From Streptomyces koelreuteriae (lineage in GTDB: Bacteria > Actinomycetota > Actinomycetes > Streptomycetales > Streptomycetaceae), in assembly GCF_018604545.1 (NCBI RefSeq), contig NZ_CP075896.1, positions 5,270,001-5,334,000 of the forward strand: a stretch of 64,000 bases of DNA, written 5' to 3'. Below the pieces are notes generated by a model. The model saw only the letters and a list, made by a program, of their open reading frames with translations. It was not told where the DNA came from and ran no database searches. Made by a program: the position numbers and the translations under genes. Of the stretch, positions 32,402 to 41,254 are shown piece by piece (within the stretch, counting starts at the first letter, position 1; every line of letters starts with the position of its first letter).

Positions 32402-33798
32402 GGTGGGCCCTGGTCAAGGTGTCGCTGGCGGTGACCACCATGGTCGTGCTGGCCTTCGCGGTGCCGCTCGGGCTGGTCATCCGCGAGATGGCCCGGGACC
32501 GCGCCTTCTCGGGCGCCGAGCGGGAGGCCGCCGCCGTCGCCCCCGCCCTGTCCATCACCACCGACCGCGACCAGCTGGAGCGGGTCGTCGCCTCCGCCGG
32601 CTCCGATGCCGGGATGGCCGTGCACATACCGGCGGGCGACGGCCAGGACGCCATCGAGCTCGGACGGCAGCGCGCCGCCGACCAGGACATCGCGGCCGTA
32701 AGGAAGCTGGGCCGCGCCTCCACCACCGGCGTCACCGGCGGCTCGACGCTGCTCCAGCCGGTGGCGCTGAGCACCGGCGAGATCGCGGTGGTCGAGGTGT
32801 ATGTGCCGGAGTCCGAGGTCACCAACGGCCTGGGCACGGCCTGGGCGGTGCTCGCCGGGGTCGGTGTCGCGCTGATCCTCGGCTCGGTCGCGGTCGCCGA
32901 CCGGCTGGGCGTGCGGATGGTCCGGCCCGCGCAACGCCTGGTCGAGGGCGCGCATGAACTGGGCGACGGCAAGCTCGGCGCCCGGGTGCCCGAGGAGGGC
33001 CCGACCGAACTGCGGCTCGCGGCGGTCGCGTTCAACTCCATGGCCGACCAGGTCGTCCAACTGCTGGCGAACGAGCGGGAGCTGGCGGCCGACCTGTCCC
33101 ACCGGCTGCGTACGCCCCTGACCGTGCTGCGGCTGAACACCGCCTCGCTCGGCGAGGGACCGGCCGCCGACCAGACCCGGACCGCCGTCGAGCAACTGGA
33201 GCGCGAGGTCGACACCATCATCCGTACGGCCCGGGACGCCAAGCCGCAGACGGCCGCGGCCGGCCCGGGCGCCGGGTGCGACGCGGCCGAGGTCGTCCGG
33301 GAGCGGATGGCGTTCTGGTCGGCACTGGCGGAGGACGAGGGCCGCAAGTGGCGGGTGGCCGGGGCCGAGCGGCCGGTGCGCATACCCGTGGCCCGCGCCG
33401 ACCTGGCCGCCGCGCTCGACGCGCTCCTCGGCAACGTCTTCCGGCACACCCCGGAGGGCACCGCCTTCGCGGTCGACCTGCACAACGGCGAGGACGCGGT
33501 GATCGTCCTCGTGTCCGACGCGGGCCCCGGCATACCCGACCCGGAGGCCGCGATGGCGCGGGGCCGCGGCTCCGGGAGCGACGGCTCGACCGGGCTCGGG
33601 CTGGACATCGTGCGCCGGCTCGCGGAGTCGACCGGCGGGGACGTACGGATCGGCTCCTCCGTGCTCGGCGGGACCGAGGTGCGGATCTGGATCCAGCCGA
33701 CCGGGAGGGCACCGGTCGGCAGGGGACCGCGCGGGGTGGTGCGACGCCGGCGGCCCGGCAGGCTGGCCGCCGCCTACCACCGCTCCCGCTCCGCCTGA
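32398..33798 (+). CDS. Sensor histidine kinase
   Basis: 466 aa. An N-terminal membrane helix (about 5-27), an extracytoplasmic domain (about 28-145), a second membrane helix (about 147-168) and a HAMP domain precede the dimerisation region with phosphoacceptor His235 (LSHRLRTPLT). The ATPase domain has the N-box ALLGNVFRHTPEG, G1 SDAGPGIPD and G2 STGLGLDIVRRL. Start overlaps the regulator stop by 4 bp. The C-terminus is basic and probably disordered. Confidence 0.93.
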   Translation: MRWALVKVSLAVTTMVVLAFAVPLGLVIREMARDRAFSGAEREAAAVAPALSITTDRDQLERVVASAGSDAGMAVHIPAGDGQDAIELGRQRAADQDIAAVRKLGRASTTGVTGGSTLLQPVALSTGEIAVVEVYVPESEVTNGLGTAWAVLAGVGVALILGSVAVADRLGVRMVRPAQRLVEGAHELGDGKLGARVPEEGPTELRLAAVAFNSMADQVVQLLANERELAADLSHRLRTPLTVLRLNTASLGEGPAADQTRTAVEQLEREVDTIIRTARDAKPQTAAAGPGAGCDAAEVVRERMAFWSALAEDEGRKWRVAGAERPVRIPVARADLAAALDALLGNVFRHTPEGTAFAVDLHNGEDAVIVLVSDAGPGIPDPEAAMARGRGSGSDGSTGLGLDIVRRLAESTGGDVRIGSSVLGGTEVRIWIQPTGRAPVGRGPRGVVRRRRPGRLAAAYHRSRSA

Positions 33799-33911
33799 CC
33801 GAGCCGCTCTCACGGGTCGGTCACGTTTCGACAAATGAAGTCAACGCCTCTTGACGCATGACCGGACATACGGCTGTCATTGCGCCACCGTGTTCGGTCA
33901 AGTTGATTTCT

Positions 33912-33925
33912 GGTCGATTACGACC
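33912..33925. promoter_or_regulatory. Inverted repeat in the sugar ABC promoter region
   Basis: GGTCG-ATTA-CGACC is a perfect 5-bp inverted repeat with 4-nt spacer, 51 bp before the binding-protein start. It may be the operator of an unidentified regulator; no regulator gene lies beside this operon. Confidence 0.3.
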
Positions 33926-33975
33926 GGGTTTCACGCCACACCCTCGTGGCCGAACCCTGCCCTCAGGAGCCGTTC

Positions 33976-35289
33976 ATGCACGACCTCTCTCCCTCGGGAC
34001 TCGCTCTCCCCGCTCCCAGCCGCCGCACCCTGCTGCGCGGCGTCGGCGGTGCCGCCCTGCTCGGCGCCGGCATACCCCTGCTGAGCGCCTGCGGCGGCAG
34101 CGGCACGGCCGCCGATCCGAAGACGGTCAGCCTCGGGTCGAACTCCTCGGACGCGGTGCCGAAGAAGGCGTTCGCCGAGATCTACGCCGCCTTCACGAAG
34201 AAGTCCGGCATCAAGGTCGACGTGAACACCAAGGACCACAACACCTTCCAGGAGCAGATCAACTCCTATCTGCAGGGCGCGCCGGACGACGTGTTCACCT
34301 GGTTCGCGGGCTACCGGATGCAGTTCTTCGCGTCGAAGAAGCTCGCCGCCCCGATCGACGACGTGTGGCAGAAGATCGGCGGGGACTTCCCCGAGGCGAT
34401 GAAGAAGCTCAGCAAGGGCGAGGACGGCAAGTACTACTTCGTGCCGCTGTACACCTACCCGTGGGCGGTCTTCTACCGCAAGAGCGTCTTCGCCCAGCAC
34501 GGCTACGAGGTCCCCACCACCTGGGACGACTTCGTCGCCCTGTGCAAGCGGATGAAGAAGGACGGGCTGGTCCCGATCGCCTTCGGCGACAAGGACGCCT
34601 GGCCCGCGATGGGCACCTTCGACCAGATCAACTTCCGCACCAACGGCTACGACTTCCATGTCGAGCTGATGGCGGGCAAGGCCTCCTGGACCGATGCGAA
34701 GGTGCGCAAGGTCTTCGACCACTGGACGGAGATCCTGCCCTTCCACCAGGAGGGCGCGGTGGGCCGCACCTGGCAGGACGCGGCGCAGACGCTGGTGGCG
34801 AAGAAGGCGGGCATGTATCTGCTGGGCACCTTCGTCGGCCAGCAGTTCACCGACAAGGCCGACCTGGACGACCTGGACTTCTTCGCCTTCCCGGAGATCG
34901 ACCCGGCCTTCGGGCAGGACACGGTCGAGGCGCCCACCGACGGCTTCATGCTCTCCAAGGCGCCGAAGAACAGGGCGGGCGCGGTCAAGCTGCTGGAGTA
35001 CCTCGGCACGCCCGAGGCCGAGCAGATCTACCTCAAGGCCGACTCCAGCGTGGTGGCCGCCTCGACGAAGGCCGACACCTCCTCCTACACCGCGCTGCAG
35101 AAGAAGTCCTTCGAGATGATCTCCGGCGCGAAGAGCCTGACGCAGTTCATGGACCGCGACTCCCGCCCGGACTTCACCTCCACGGTGATGCAGCCGGCGC
35201 TGCAGAACTTCGTCCGCAACCCCAAGAACGTCGACAGCATCCTCTCGTCCATCGAGCGCCAGAAGAAGACGATCTTCGCCTCCGCATGA
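33976..35289 (+). CDS. Sugar ABC transporter substrate-binding lipoprotein
   Basis: 437 aa, ATG 33976 with AGGAG upstream; an upstream ATG at 33946 would put residues before the signal. A twin-arginine signal (Arg16-Arg17) ends at lipobox LLSAC with Cys39. The mature part is a family 1 (carbohydrate) binding protein with FAGYRMQFFASKKLAAPIDD, YPWAVFYRKSVFAQHGYEVPTTWDD and FAFPEIDPAFGQDTVEAPTDGF. Substrate unknown. First of three coupled genes; no ATPase is encoded, so a shared MsiK-type ATPase is expected, as for other Streptomyces sugar importers. Confidence 0.9.
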   Translation: MHDLSPSGLALPAPSRRTLLRGVGGAALLGAGIPLLSACGGSGTAADPKTVSLGSNSSDAVPKKAFAEIYAAFTKKSGIKVDVNTKDHNTFQEQINSYLQGAPDDVFTWFAGYRMQFFASKKLAAPIDDVWQKIGGDFPEAMKKLSKGEDGKYYFVPLYTYPWAVFYRKSVFAQHGYEVPTTWDDFVALCKRMKKDGLVPIAFGDKDAWPAMGTFDQINFRTNGYDFHVELMAGKASWTDAKVRKVFDHWTEILPFHQEGAVGRTWQDAAQTLVAKKAGMYLLGTFVGQQFTDKADLDDLDFFAFPEIDPAFGQDTVEAPTDGFMLSKAPKNRAGAVKLLEYLGTPEAEQIYLKADSSVVAASTKADTSSYTALQKKSFEMISGAKSLTQFMDRDSRPDFTSTVMQPALQNFVRNPKNVDSILSSIERQKKTIFASA

Positions 35290-36260
35290 GCACCGACACC
35301 TCCACCGAGAACCCGGAGGCGGCCGCCGAGCCGTCTCCGGGTGCCGCTTCCCGCAAGCGCCCCACGGGCCACCGCCGCCTGCTCACCCGCCGCGACCGGA
35401 TCACGCTCGGCCTGATGGCGGGCCTGCCGACGATCCTGCACATCGCCCTGGTGTGGCTCACCGCCCTCGCCTCCATCGCGCTGGCCTTCACCAGCTGGAA
35501 CGGCATCGGCTTCGACTCCATCCAGTGGGTCGGACTGCAGAACTTCAGGGAACTGTTCACCAGCAACCCGCAGTTCTGGCCGGCCGTCGAGCACAACGTC
35601 GTCTGGTTCGTGGTGCTCATCCTGCTGCCCACGCCCTTCGGGCTGTTCCTCGCCGTGCAGTTGGACAAGAGCATCCGCTTCAGCCGCGTCTACCAGACCG
35701 CGTTCTTCCTGCCGGTCGTGATGTCGCTGGCGGTCATCGGCTTCGTCTGGCAGCTGGTCTACAACCCCGACACGGGCCTGATCAACAGCGTCATCGGCGC
35801 CAACAAGCCCGGCCACTACATCGACTGGATCGGCGACCCGGACCTCAACCTCTGGGCCGTACTGATCGCCGCGTCCTGGCGGCACGCCGGCTACATGATG
35901 ATCCTTTACCTGGCCGGACTGAAGGGCGTCGACCCGGCCCTGCGCGAGGCCTCCGCCCTGGACGGGGCCAACGAGTGGCAGACGTTCAAGAACGTCGTCT
36001 TCCCGACCCTGCGGCCCACCAACACCGTCGTCCTCGTCGTCACCATCATCGAGGCACTGCGCGCCTTCGACCTGGTCTTCGTCTTCAACAAGGGTGCCCA
36101 GGGCACCGAGCTGCTGTCGATCCTGGTGACCAACAACATCATCGGCGAGTCCAGCCGCATCGGCTACGGCTCCGCCATCGCCGTCGTCCTGCTGGTGATC
36201 TCGCTCGCGGTGATCATCCCGTATCTGATCGCCACCTTCCGGAAGGAGCGGCGCGCATGA
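35286..36260 (+). CDS. Sugar ABC transporter permease (MalF-like)
   Basis: 324 aa; ATGA overlap with the binding-protein stop. A cytoplasmic N-terminus of about 45 residues is followed by six membrane helices; the EAA loop is REASALDGANEWQTFKNVVF, typical of family 1 sugar permeases. Works with the next gene as the channel. Confidence 0.9.
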   Translation: MSTDTSTENPEAAAEPSPGAASRKRPTGHRRLLTRRDRITLGLMAGLPTILHIALVWLTALASIALAFTSWNGIGFDSIQWVGLQNFRELFTSNPQFWPAVEHNVVWFVVLILLPTPFGLFLAVQLDKSIRFSRVYQTAFFLPVVMSLAVIGFVWQLVYNPDTGLINSVIGANKPGHYIDWIGDPDLNLWAVLIAASWRHAGYMMILYLAGLKGVDPALREASALDGANEWQTFKNVVFPTLRPTNTVVLVVTIIEALRAFDLVFVFNKGAQGTELLSILVTNNIIGESSRIGYGSAIAVVLLVISLAVIIPYLIATFRKERRA

Positions 36261-37144
36261 GCACCGTCGCAGGCGCTCCGAAGCAGCGCACCCCGATCCG
36301 TCCCGCCCGGGTCCTGCTGCACACCTTCCTCGTCGTCACGGCGCTCGCCTGGCTCGCGCCCCTGCTGTGGGCGCTGCTCGCGGCGATGCGGCCGTACGCG
36401 GAGACCAGTGAGAAGGGCTATGTCTCCTGGCCCGACAAGCTGACCCTCGACAACTTCACGAACGCGTTCACCCAGTCCGACATGACGCACTACTTCGTGA
36501 ACACCCTGATCATCGCCGTCCCGGCGGTGCTGCTGACGCTGCTGCTGTCGTCGATGGTCGCCTTCTACGTCAGCCGCTTCGACTTCCGGGTCAACCTGTC
36601 GCTGCTGCTGCTCTTCACGGCGGGCAATCTGCTGCCCCAGCAGGTCATCATCACCCCGCTGTACCGCCTGTACCTGCTGATCGACCTGCCCGGCATCACG
36701 ATGAGCGGCAAGCTCTACGACTCCGCGCTCGGCCTGGTCCTCATCCATGTGGCGTTCCAGTCCGGCTTCTGCACGTTCGTGCTCAGCAACTACATGCGCT
36801 CGCTGCCGCACGAGCTGACCGAGGCCGCCCTGGTCGACGGCGCCTCCGTCTGGCGGCTGTACTGGCAGATCGTGCTGCCCCTGTGCAAGCCGGCGATGGC
36901 CGCCCTCGCGACGCTGCTCTCCATCTGGATCTACAACGACTTCTTCTGGGCCATCGTGCTCATCTCCACCGGCGAGAACATGCCGATCACCTCGGCGCTG
37001 AACAACCTCTCCGGCCAGTACTTCACCGACCCCAACCTGGTCGCCGCCGGCGCCCTGCTCACCGCGATCCCGACCCTGATCGTCTACTTCGTCCTCCAGC
37101 GCCAGTTCGTCAGCGGCCTGACCCTGGGGGCCAACAAGGGCTGA
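36257..37144 (+). CDS. Sugar ABC transporter permease (MalG-like)
   Basis: 295 aa; ATGA overlap with the previous permease. Six membrane helices, EAA loop TEAALVDGASVWRLYWQIVLP and C-terminal VLQRQFVSGLTLGANKG, the usual MalG-type ending. Confidence 0.9.
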   Translation: MSTVAGAPKQRTPIRPARVLLHTFLVVTALAWLAPLLWALLAAMRPYAETSEKGYVSWPDKLTLDNFTNAFTQSDMTHYFVNTLIIAVPAVLLTLLLSSMVAFYVSRFDFRVNLSLLLLFTAGNLLPQQVIITPLYRLYLLIDLPGITMSGKLYDSALGLVLIHVAFQSGFCTFVLSNYMRSLPHELTEAALVDGASVWRLYWQIVLPLCKPAMAALATLLSIWIYNDFFWAIVLISTGENMPITSALNNLSGQYFTDPNLVAAGALLTAIPTLIVYFVLQRQFVSGLTLGANKG

Positions 37145-37173
37145 CCCGACCAGGACAGTGGCGTCGCCCGCGT

Positions 37174-37554
37174 CTACTCGTTGAACCACTCGGACTTCAC
37201 GTCGTAGCCGTCGCCGTTCCACGAGAGCTGCATCTGGTACGAGCCGAACTGGCCGACGTCGTAGCCCTTCTTGCCGCAGTCGGAGTCGCCGCCGTCGGTG
37301 ATGTAGAGCTTCTCGTTGTAGTTGTTGTCGATCAGGCGGCCCGAGACACCGTGGCCGTCCGCCTTGGTGTCGCAGACCTTGAACATGTCTCCGTCGTCGA
37401 TGAAGGTCATCGTGCCCCGGCCACCCGGGAGCGAGATGGTCTTGTTGCTGTCGAGCGTGGAGAAGTCGGAGGCCTGAGCCGTCGACGTGGTACCGGCGAA
37501 GACCGTGGCCACAGCCGCACCGGCCATGGCTGTACGGGTGAACGATCCGAACAC
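37174..37554 (-). CDS. Small secreted protein of unknown function
   Basis: 126 aa with GTG start 7 nt after AAAGGGAAG. A signal peptide (about 1-28, AMAGAAVATVFAGTTSTAQA) is followed by about 98 residues with two cysteines that could form a disulfide (VCDTKADG and GDSDCGKKG). Beta-rich, acidic. No family recognised. Convergent with the sugar permease gene. Confidence 0.78.
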   Translation of the reverse strand: MFGSFTRTAMAGAAVATVFAGTTSTAQASDFSTLDSNKTISLPGGRGTMTFIDDGDMFKVCDTKADGHGVSGRLIDNNYNEKLYITDGGDSDCGKKGYDVGQFGSYQMQLSWNGDGYDVKSEWFNE

Positions 37555-37699
37555 TGAACTTCCCTTTCACTGCAGGACTGCGGAGCAGCCCCACGGCCCC
37601 CCGCCCTGATCGAGATCGACCTTAGACACCTGATGATCAAACGGGAATCGAATTCAGGTCATGTGCGACTTACCGGAATTCGGAGTTCCGAAAGCCGGC

Positions 37700-37733
37700 G
37701 GGGCGCGGCACCCCCCGTCGGGTGCCGCGCCCC
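37700..37733 (-). terminator. Terminator of bglC
   Basis: A 13-bp stem (GGGGCGCGGCACC with its complement) and an 8-nt loop begin 25 bp past the bglC stop. T residues on both sides are few, so efficiency is uncertain. Confidence 0.75.
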
Positions 37734-37757
37734 TTTCCCCGCTCCCCCAGGGGTGGC

Positions 37758-39197
37758 CTACGCGGCCGGCTCCAGTGGCGGAAGCGCCCCGGTGCGAGCC
37801 GCCTTGCCGTACCACAGGGCGCTGGACTTCGGTGTGCGCTGGAGCGTCGCGTAGTCCACGTACACCGCGCCGAAGCGCTTGCCGTAGCCGTACGCCCATT
37901 CGAAGTTGTCCAGCAGGGACCACAGGAAGTAGCCGCGGACGTCCGCGCCGTCGGTGATCGCGCGGCGGACCGCGGACAGATGGCCGTGGAGGTAGGAGAC
38001 CCGCTCCGGGTCGTGCACCCGGCCGTCCGAGTCGATCTTGTCGTCGTAGGCCGCGCCGTTCTCGGTGATGTACAGCGGCAGCCCCGGCGCCTCCCGGGTG
38101 TAGCGCATGATCAGCTCGTGCAGACCGGTCGGGTCGATCGTCCAGCCCATCTCCGTGCGGTCACCGGGCGTCTGGTGGAAGGCGACATCGCCCGCGGCCG
38201 GCCACGGCGAGTGGTCGCTCGCCCCGTGGCCGTCGGCACGCGGCGCCCGCGCCGACGCGTCCGCCGCCGAGACCAGCGCGGGCGTGTAGTAGTTGAGGCC
38301 CAGCGCGTCCAGCGGCTGGTTGATCAGCGTCAGATCGCCGTCCAGGACGTAGTCCCAGTCGGTGAGTTCCGCCGTCGCCGCGTACAGCGACTCGGGGTAG
38401 ACGCCGTGCAGGATCGGGCCGTGGAAGACCCCGTTGGCCAGGTCGTCGATCTTCTGGGCCGCCGCCAGGTCCGCCGGGCTCTGCGAAAGAGGCCGCACGG
38501 TCGCGGAGTTGAGCGCGATCGCGACCTGGTTGCGGGCCGGCATCGCCGACCGCAGCGCCGACGCGCCCAGCCCGTGCGCCAGGTTCAGATGGTGCGCGGC
38601 ACGCAACGAGGCCGCCGGATCCGTACGCCCCGGCGCGTGCACCCCGGAGGCGTAGCCCAGGAACGCGCTGCACCACGGCTCGTTGAGCGTCATCCACTGC
38701 TCGACACGGTCGCCCAGCGCCTCACCGACGATCTGCGCGTACTCCGCGAAACGGTACGCCGTGTCGCGCTCCGGCCAGCCGCCCGCGTCCTCCAGATCCT
38801 GCGGAAGGTCCCAGTGGTAGAGCGTGACCGCAGGCTTGATGCCCTTGGCCAGCAACTCGTCCACCAGCCGGCGATAGAAGTCCAGGCCCTTCTGGACGGC
38901 CGGGCCACGCCCGGTCGGCTGCACTCGCGACCACGAGACGGAGAAGCGGTAGGCACCCAGGCCCAGGTCCGCCATCAGCGCCACGTCCTCGCGGTAGCGG
39001 TGGTAGTGGTCGACAGCGATGTCACCGTGGTCGCCGCCGACGGTCTTGCCCGGCGTATGGCTGAAGGTGTCCCAGATCGACGGCGTACGGCCGTCCTCCC
39101 GCACCGCACCCTCGATCTGGTACGCGGAGGTGGCCGCGCCCCAGACGAAGGCCGGAGGGAAGGTCACCGCGGTGGCCGAGTTCTCGGAATCAGGCAT
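37758..39197 (-). CDS. bglC: GH1 beta-glucosidase, BglC-like
   Basis: 479 aa; ATG 39197 chosen because it gives the family start (FPPAFVWGAATSAYQIEG about residue 14) and a CebR box overlaps it. The acid/base Glu is in TLNEPW and the nucleophile Glu in LYITENGAAYDD, both characteristic of GH1; YHWDLPQDLEDAGGW is also conserved. It should cleave cellobiose and short cello-oligosaccharides inside the cell after import by Ceb. It lies downstream of cebG with its own operator. Confidence 0.93.
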   Translation of the reverse strand: MPDSENSATAVTFPPAFVWGAATSAYQIEGAVREDGRTPSIWDTFSHTPGKTVGGDHGDIAVDHYHRYREDVALMADLGLGAYRFSVSWSRVQPTGRGPAVQKGLDFYRRLVDELLAKGIKPAVTLYHWDLPQDLEDAGGWPERDTAYRFAEYAQIVGEALGDRVEQWMTLNEPWCSAFLGYASGVHAPGRTDPAASLRAAHHLNLAHGLGASALRSAMPARNQVAIALNSATVRPLSQSPADLAAAQKIDDLANGVFHGPILHGVYPESLYAATAELTDWDYVLDGDLTLINQPLDALGLNYYTPALVSAADASARAPRADGHGASDHSPWPAAGDVAFHQTPGDRTEMGWTIDPTGLHELIMRYTREAPGLPLYITENGAAYDDKIDSDGRVHDPERVSYLHGHLSAVRRAITDGADVRGYFLWSLLDNFEWAYGYGKRFGAVYVDYATLQRTPKSSALWYGKAARTGALPPLEPAA

Positions 39198-39210
39198 GGA
39201 AGCGCTCCCA
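39197..39210. promoter_or_regulatory. CebR box at the bglC start codon
   Basis: TGGAAGCGCTCCCA has one mismatch to the palindrome TGGGAGCGCTCCCA. Its first base overlaps the A of the bglC start codon, so CebR bound here would block elongation or initiation; it also lies downstream of the cebEFG genes. Confidence 0.85.
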
Positions 39211-39310
39211 AGGGGGGTCGTGGAGAGGCGACGGGTGGAGGGGGAGAGGGAGTTCACGAACAGGGGCCGGAGCGGCGCTGGTCCGGCCCCCTGGAGAACG
39301 GGCGAGGGCG

Positions 39311-40219
39311 TCAGCCCTTCACGGCGCCCTGCATGATGCCGCCCACGATCTGCTTGCCGAAGATCGCGAAGACCAGCAGCAGCGGCAGCGTGCCCAGCAG
39401 CGCGCCCGCCATGATCAGGGACTGGTCGGGGGTGTACCCGCGACCCAGGCCCGCGACCGCGACCTGCACGGTCGGGTTGCCCATCTGGGTCAGTACCAGG
39501 AACGGCCACATGAAGTCGTTCCAGGTCTGCACGAACGTCAGCATCCCGAGCACGGCCATCGCCGGCCGCGCCGCCGGGAACACCACGTGCCACACCACGC
39601 GCCAGCTGCTCGCTCCGTCGACGCGGGCGGCCTCTATGATCTCGTCCGGCAGCGCCTGGATCAGGTACTGCCGCATGAAGAACACACCGAACGCGCTCAC
39701 CAGCGACGGGAAGATCACCGCCTGCAACTGGTCCGTCCAGTCGAGCTTGGCGACCATCATGTACAGCGGGATCACGCTCAGCTGCGGCGGCACCATCATC
39801 GTGCCGATCACGATCAGCATCAGCGCGCCCCGGCCCCGGAACCGCAGCTTGGCGAAGGCGAAACCGGCGATCGTCGACAGGACCACGATCGTGGCCGCCG
39901 AAACACCCGCCACGATCGTGGTGTTGAGGAACGCCTCGCCGAGGTTCGCGTCCTTCCAGGCGATCTCCAGCTTGTCGAACAGACCCGAACCGAACCAGAA
40001 CGGCGGCGGCGTCTGCGCGAGCCGCTGGTTGTCACGCGAGGCGGCGATCGCCGTCCACACCAGCGGGAACAGCGAGACGATCGTGAACACGATCATGATC
40101 GCGTAGGCGATCGGACCGCCGTGCAGCTGCCCGCCCGCCCGCGCGGACTTCGGCATACGGGGCCGCCTGGCCCGCTCGGCGGGCGGCTTGGCGTCGGGCG
40201 GCGTCAAAGTCGTCGTCAC
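39311..40219 (-). CDS. cebG: Cellobiose/cello-oligosaccharide ABC transporter permease
   Basis: 302 aa; GTG start 8 nt after AAGGAG. MalG-type: six membrane helices, EAA loop IEAARVDGASSWRVVWHVVFP and C-terminal GKQIVGGIMQGAVKG. Third gene of cebEFG, 12 bp after cebF. Partner of CebF in the channel; energised by the shared MsiK ATPase (established for Streptomyces, gene not here). Confidence 0.9.
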   Translation of the reverse strand: MTTTLTPPDAKPPAERARRPRMPKSARAGGQLHGGPIAYAIMIVFTIVSLFPLVWTAIAASRDNQRLAQTPPPFWFGSGLFDKLEIAWKDANLGEAFLNTTIVAGVSAATIVVLSTIAGFAFAKLRFRGRGALMLIVIGTMMVPPQLSVIPLYMMVAKLDWTDQLQAVIFPSLVSAFGVFFMRQYLIQALPDEIIEAARVDGASSWRVVWHVVFPAARPAMAVLGMLTFVQTWNDFMWPFLVLTQMGNPTVQVAVAGLGRGYTPDQSLIMAGALLGTLPLLLVFAIFGKQIVGGIMQGAVKG

Positions 40220-40231
40220 GGCCGGAACTCC

Positions 40232-41254
40232 TTAGCTACTGGCGCGCAGCCGGCGCGAGAGGACGTAGTTGACGATGCCGATGACGATCAGGATCAAGAA
40301 CATCGTCCAGGCGATCGCCGAGGCACGGCCCAGATGCTGGGCGACCCAGCCCTGCTCGTACAGATACAGGCCGAGCGTCTGGAACTGGTGCTCCGCACCG
40401 CCGGACGTGCCCTTGTTGGCGTCGAACAGCAGCGGCTCGCCGAACACCTGGCTCGCCCCGATCGTCGAGACGACCACGGTGAAAAGGATCGTCGGACGCA
40501 GCGACGGCAGCGTCACATGGATGAACTGCTGCCAGCGGTTGGCCCCGTCCAGCGCCGCCGACTCGTACAGATCATGGGGGATCGCCTGCATCGCGGCCAG
40601 GTAGATCAGCGCGTTGTAGCCGGTCCAGCGCCAGACGATGATCGTCGAGACGGCGATCTGCGAGGGCCACTTGTCGTTCTGCCAGTCGAGCGGATCGATC
40701 CCGGCGAAGTCCAGCGCCCAGTTGATCATGCCGTAGTCACGGCCGAAGAGCAGCACGAACACCAGCGAGGCGGCGGCGATCGACGTCGCGTACGGCGCGA
40801 GCATCGCGACCCGGAAGAACGTCGAGGCCCGCAGCTTGTAGTTGAGGATGTGGGCGATGCCCATCGCCATCAGCAGCTGCGGGACGGTGGAGATGATGCC
40901 GATGGTCAGGGTGTTCTTCGCGGCGTTCCAGAAGAAGTCGTCGTCGAACAGCCGGGTGTAGTTGCGCATCCCGACCCAGTTCATGTCGGTCGGCGCGGTC
41001 AGCTCCACCTGATGCAGCGAGGCCCAGCCCGTGTAGATCAGCGGGAACAGGCCGAACGCGATGAACAGCAGGAAGAACGGCGACACGAAGGCGTACGGGC
41101 TCCAGCGCAGGTCCCGCTGCCAGCGGCGGGACAGCCGCTCCCGGCGCCGCCGCTCCTTCTGCGCCGCTACGGCGTCCCCGGGCGGGCGGCCCGGGGCCGC
41201 GCCCCCCTCCGTGGGGGGCGCGGCGGTGTCGTGACGGGTGGTCATCCGGGTCAC
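40232..41254 (-). CDS. cebF: Cellobiose/cello-oligosaccharide ABC transporter permease
   Basis: 340 aa from a GTG that overlaps the cebE stop (GTGA); ATG 41245 is the alternative. MalF-type: long cytoplasmic N-terminus with basic QKERRRRERLSRRWQRD, then six membrane helices; EAA loop YESAALDGANRWQQFIHVTLP. Pairs with CebG. Confidence 0.9.
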   Translation of the reverse strand: MTRMTTRHDTAAPPTEGGAAPGRPPGDAVAAQKERRRRERLSRRWQRDLRWSPYAFVSPFFLLFIAFGLFPLIYTGWASLHQVELTAPTDMNWVGMRNYTRLFDDDFFWNAAKNTLTIGIISTVPQLLMAMGIAHILNYKLRASTFFRVAMLAPYATSIAAASLVFVLLFGRDYGMINWALDFAGIDPLDWQNDKWPSQIAVSTIIVWRWTGYNALIYLAAMQAIPHDLYESAALDGANRWQQFIHVTLPSLRPTILFTVVVSTIGASQVFGEPLLFDANKGTSGGAEHQFQTLGLYLYEQGWVAQHLGRASAIAWTMFLILIVIGIVNYVLSRRLRASS

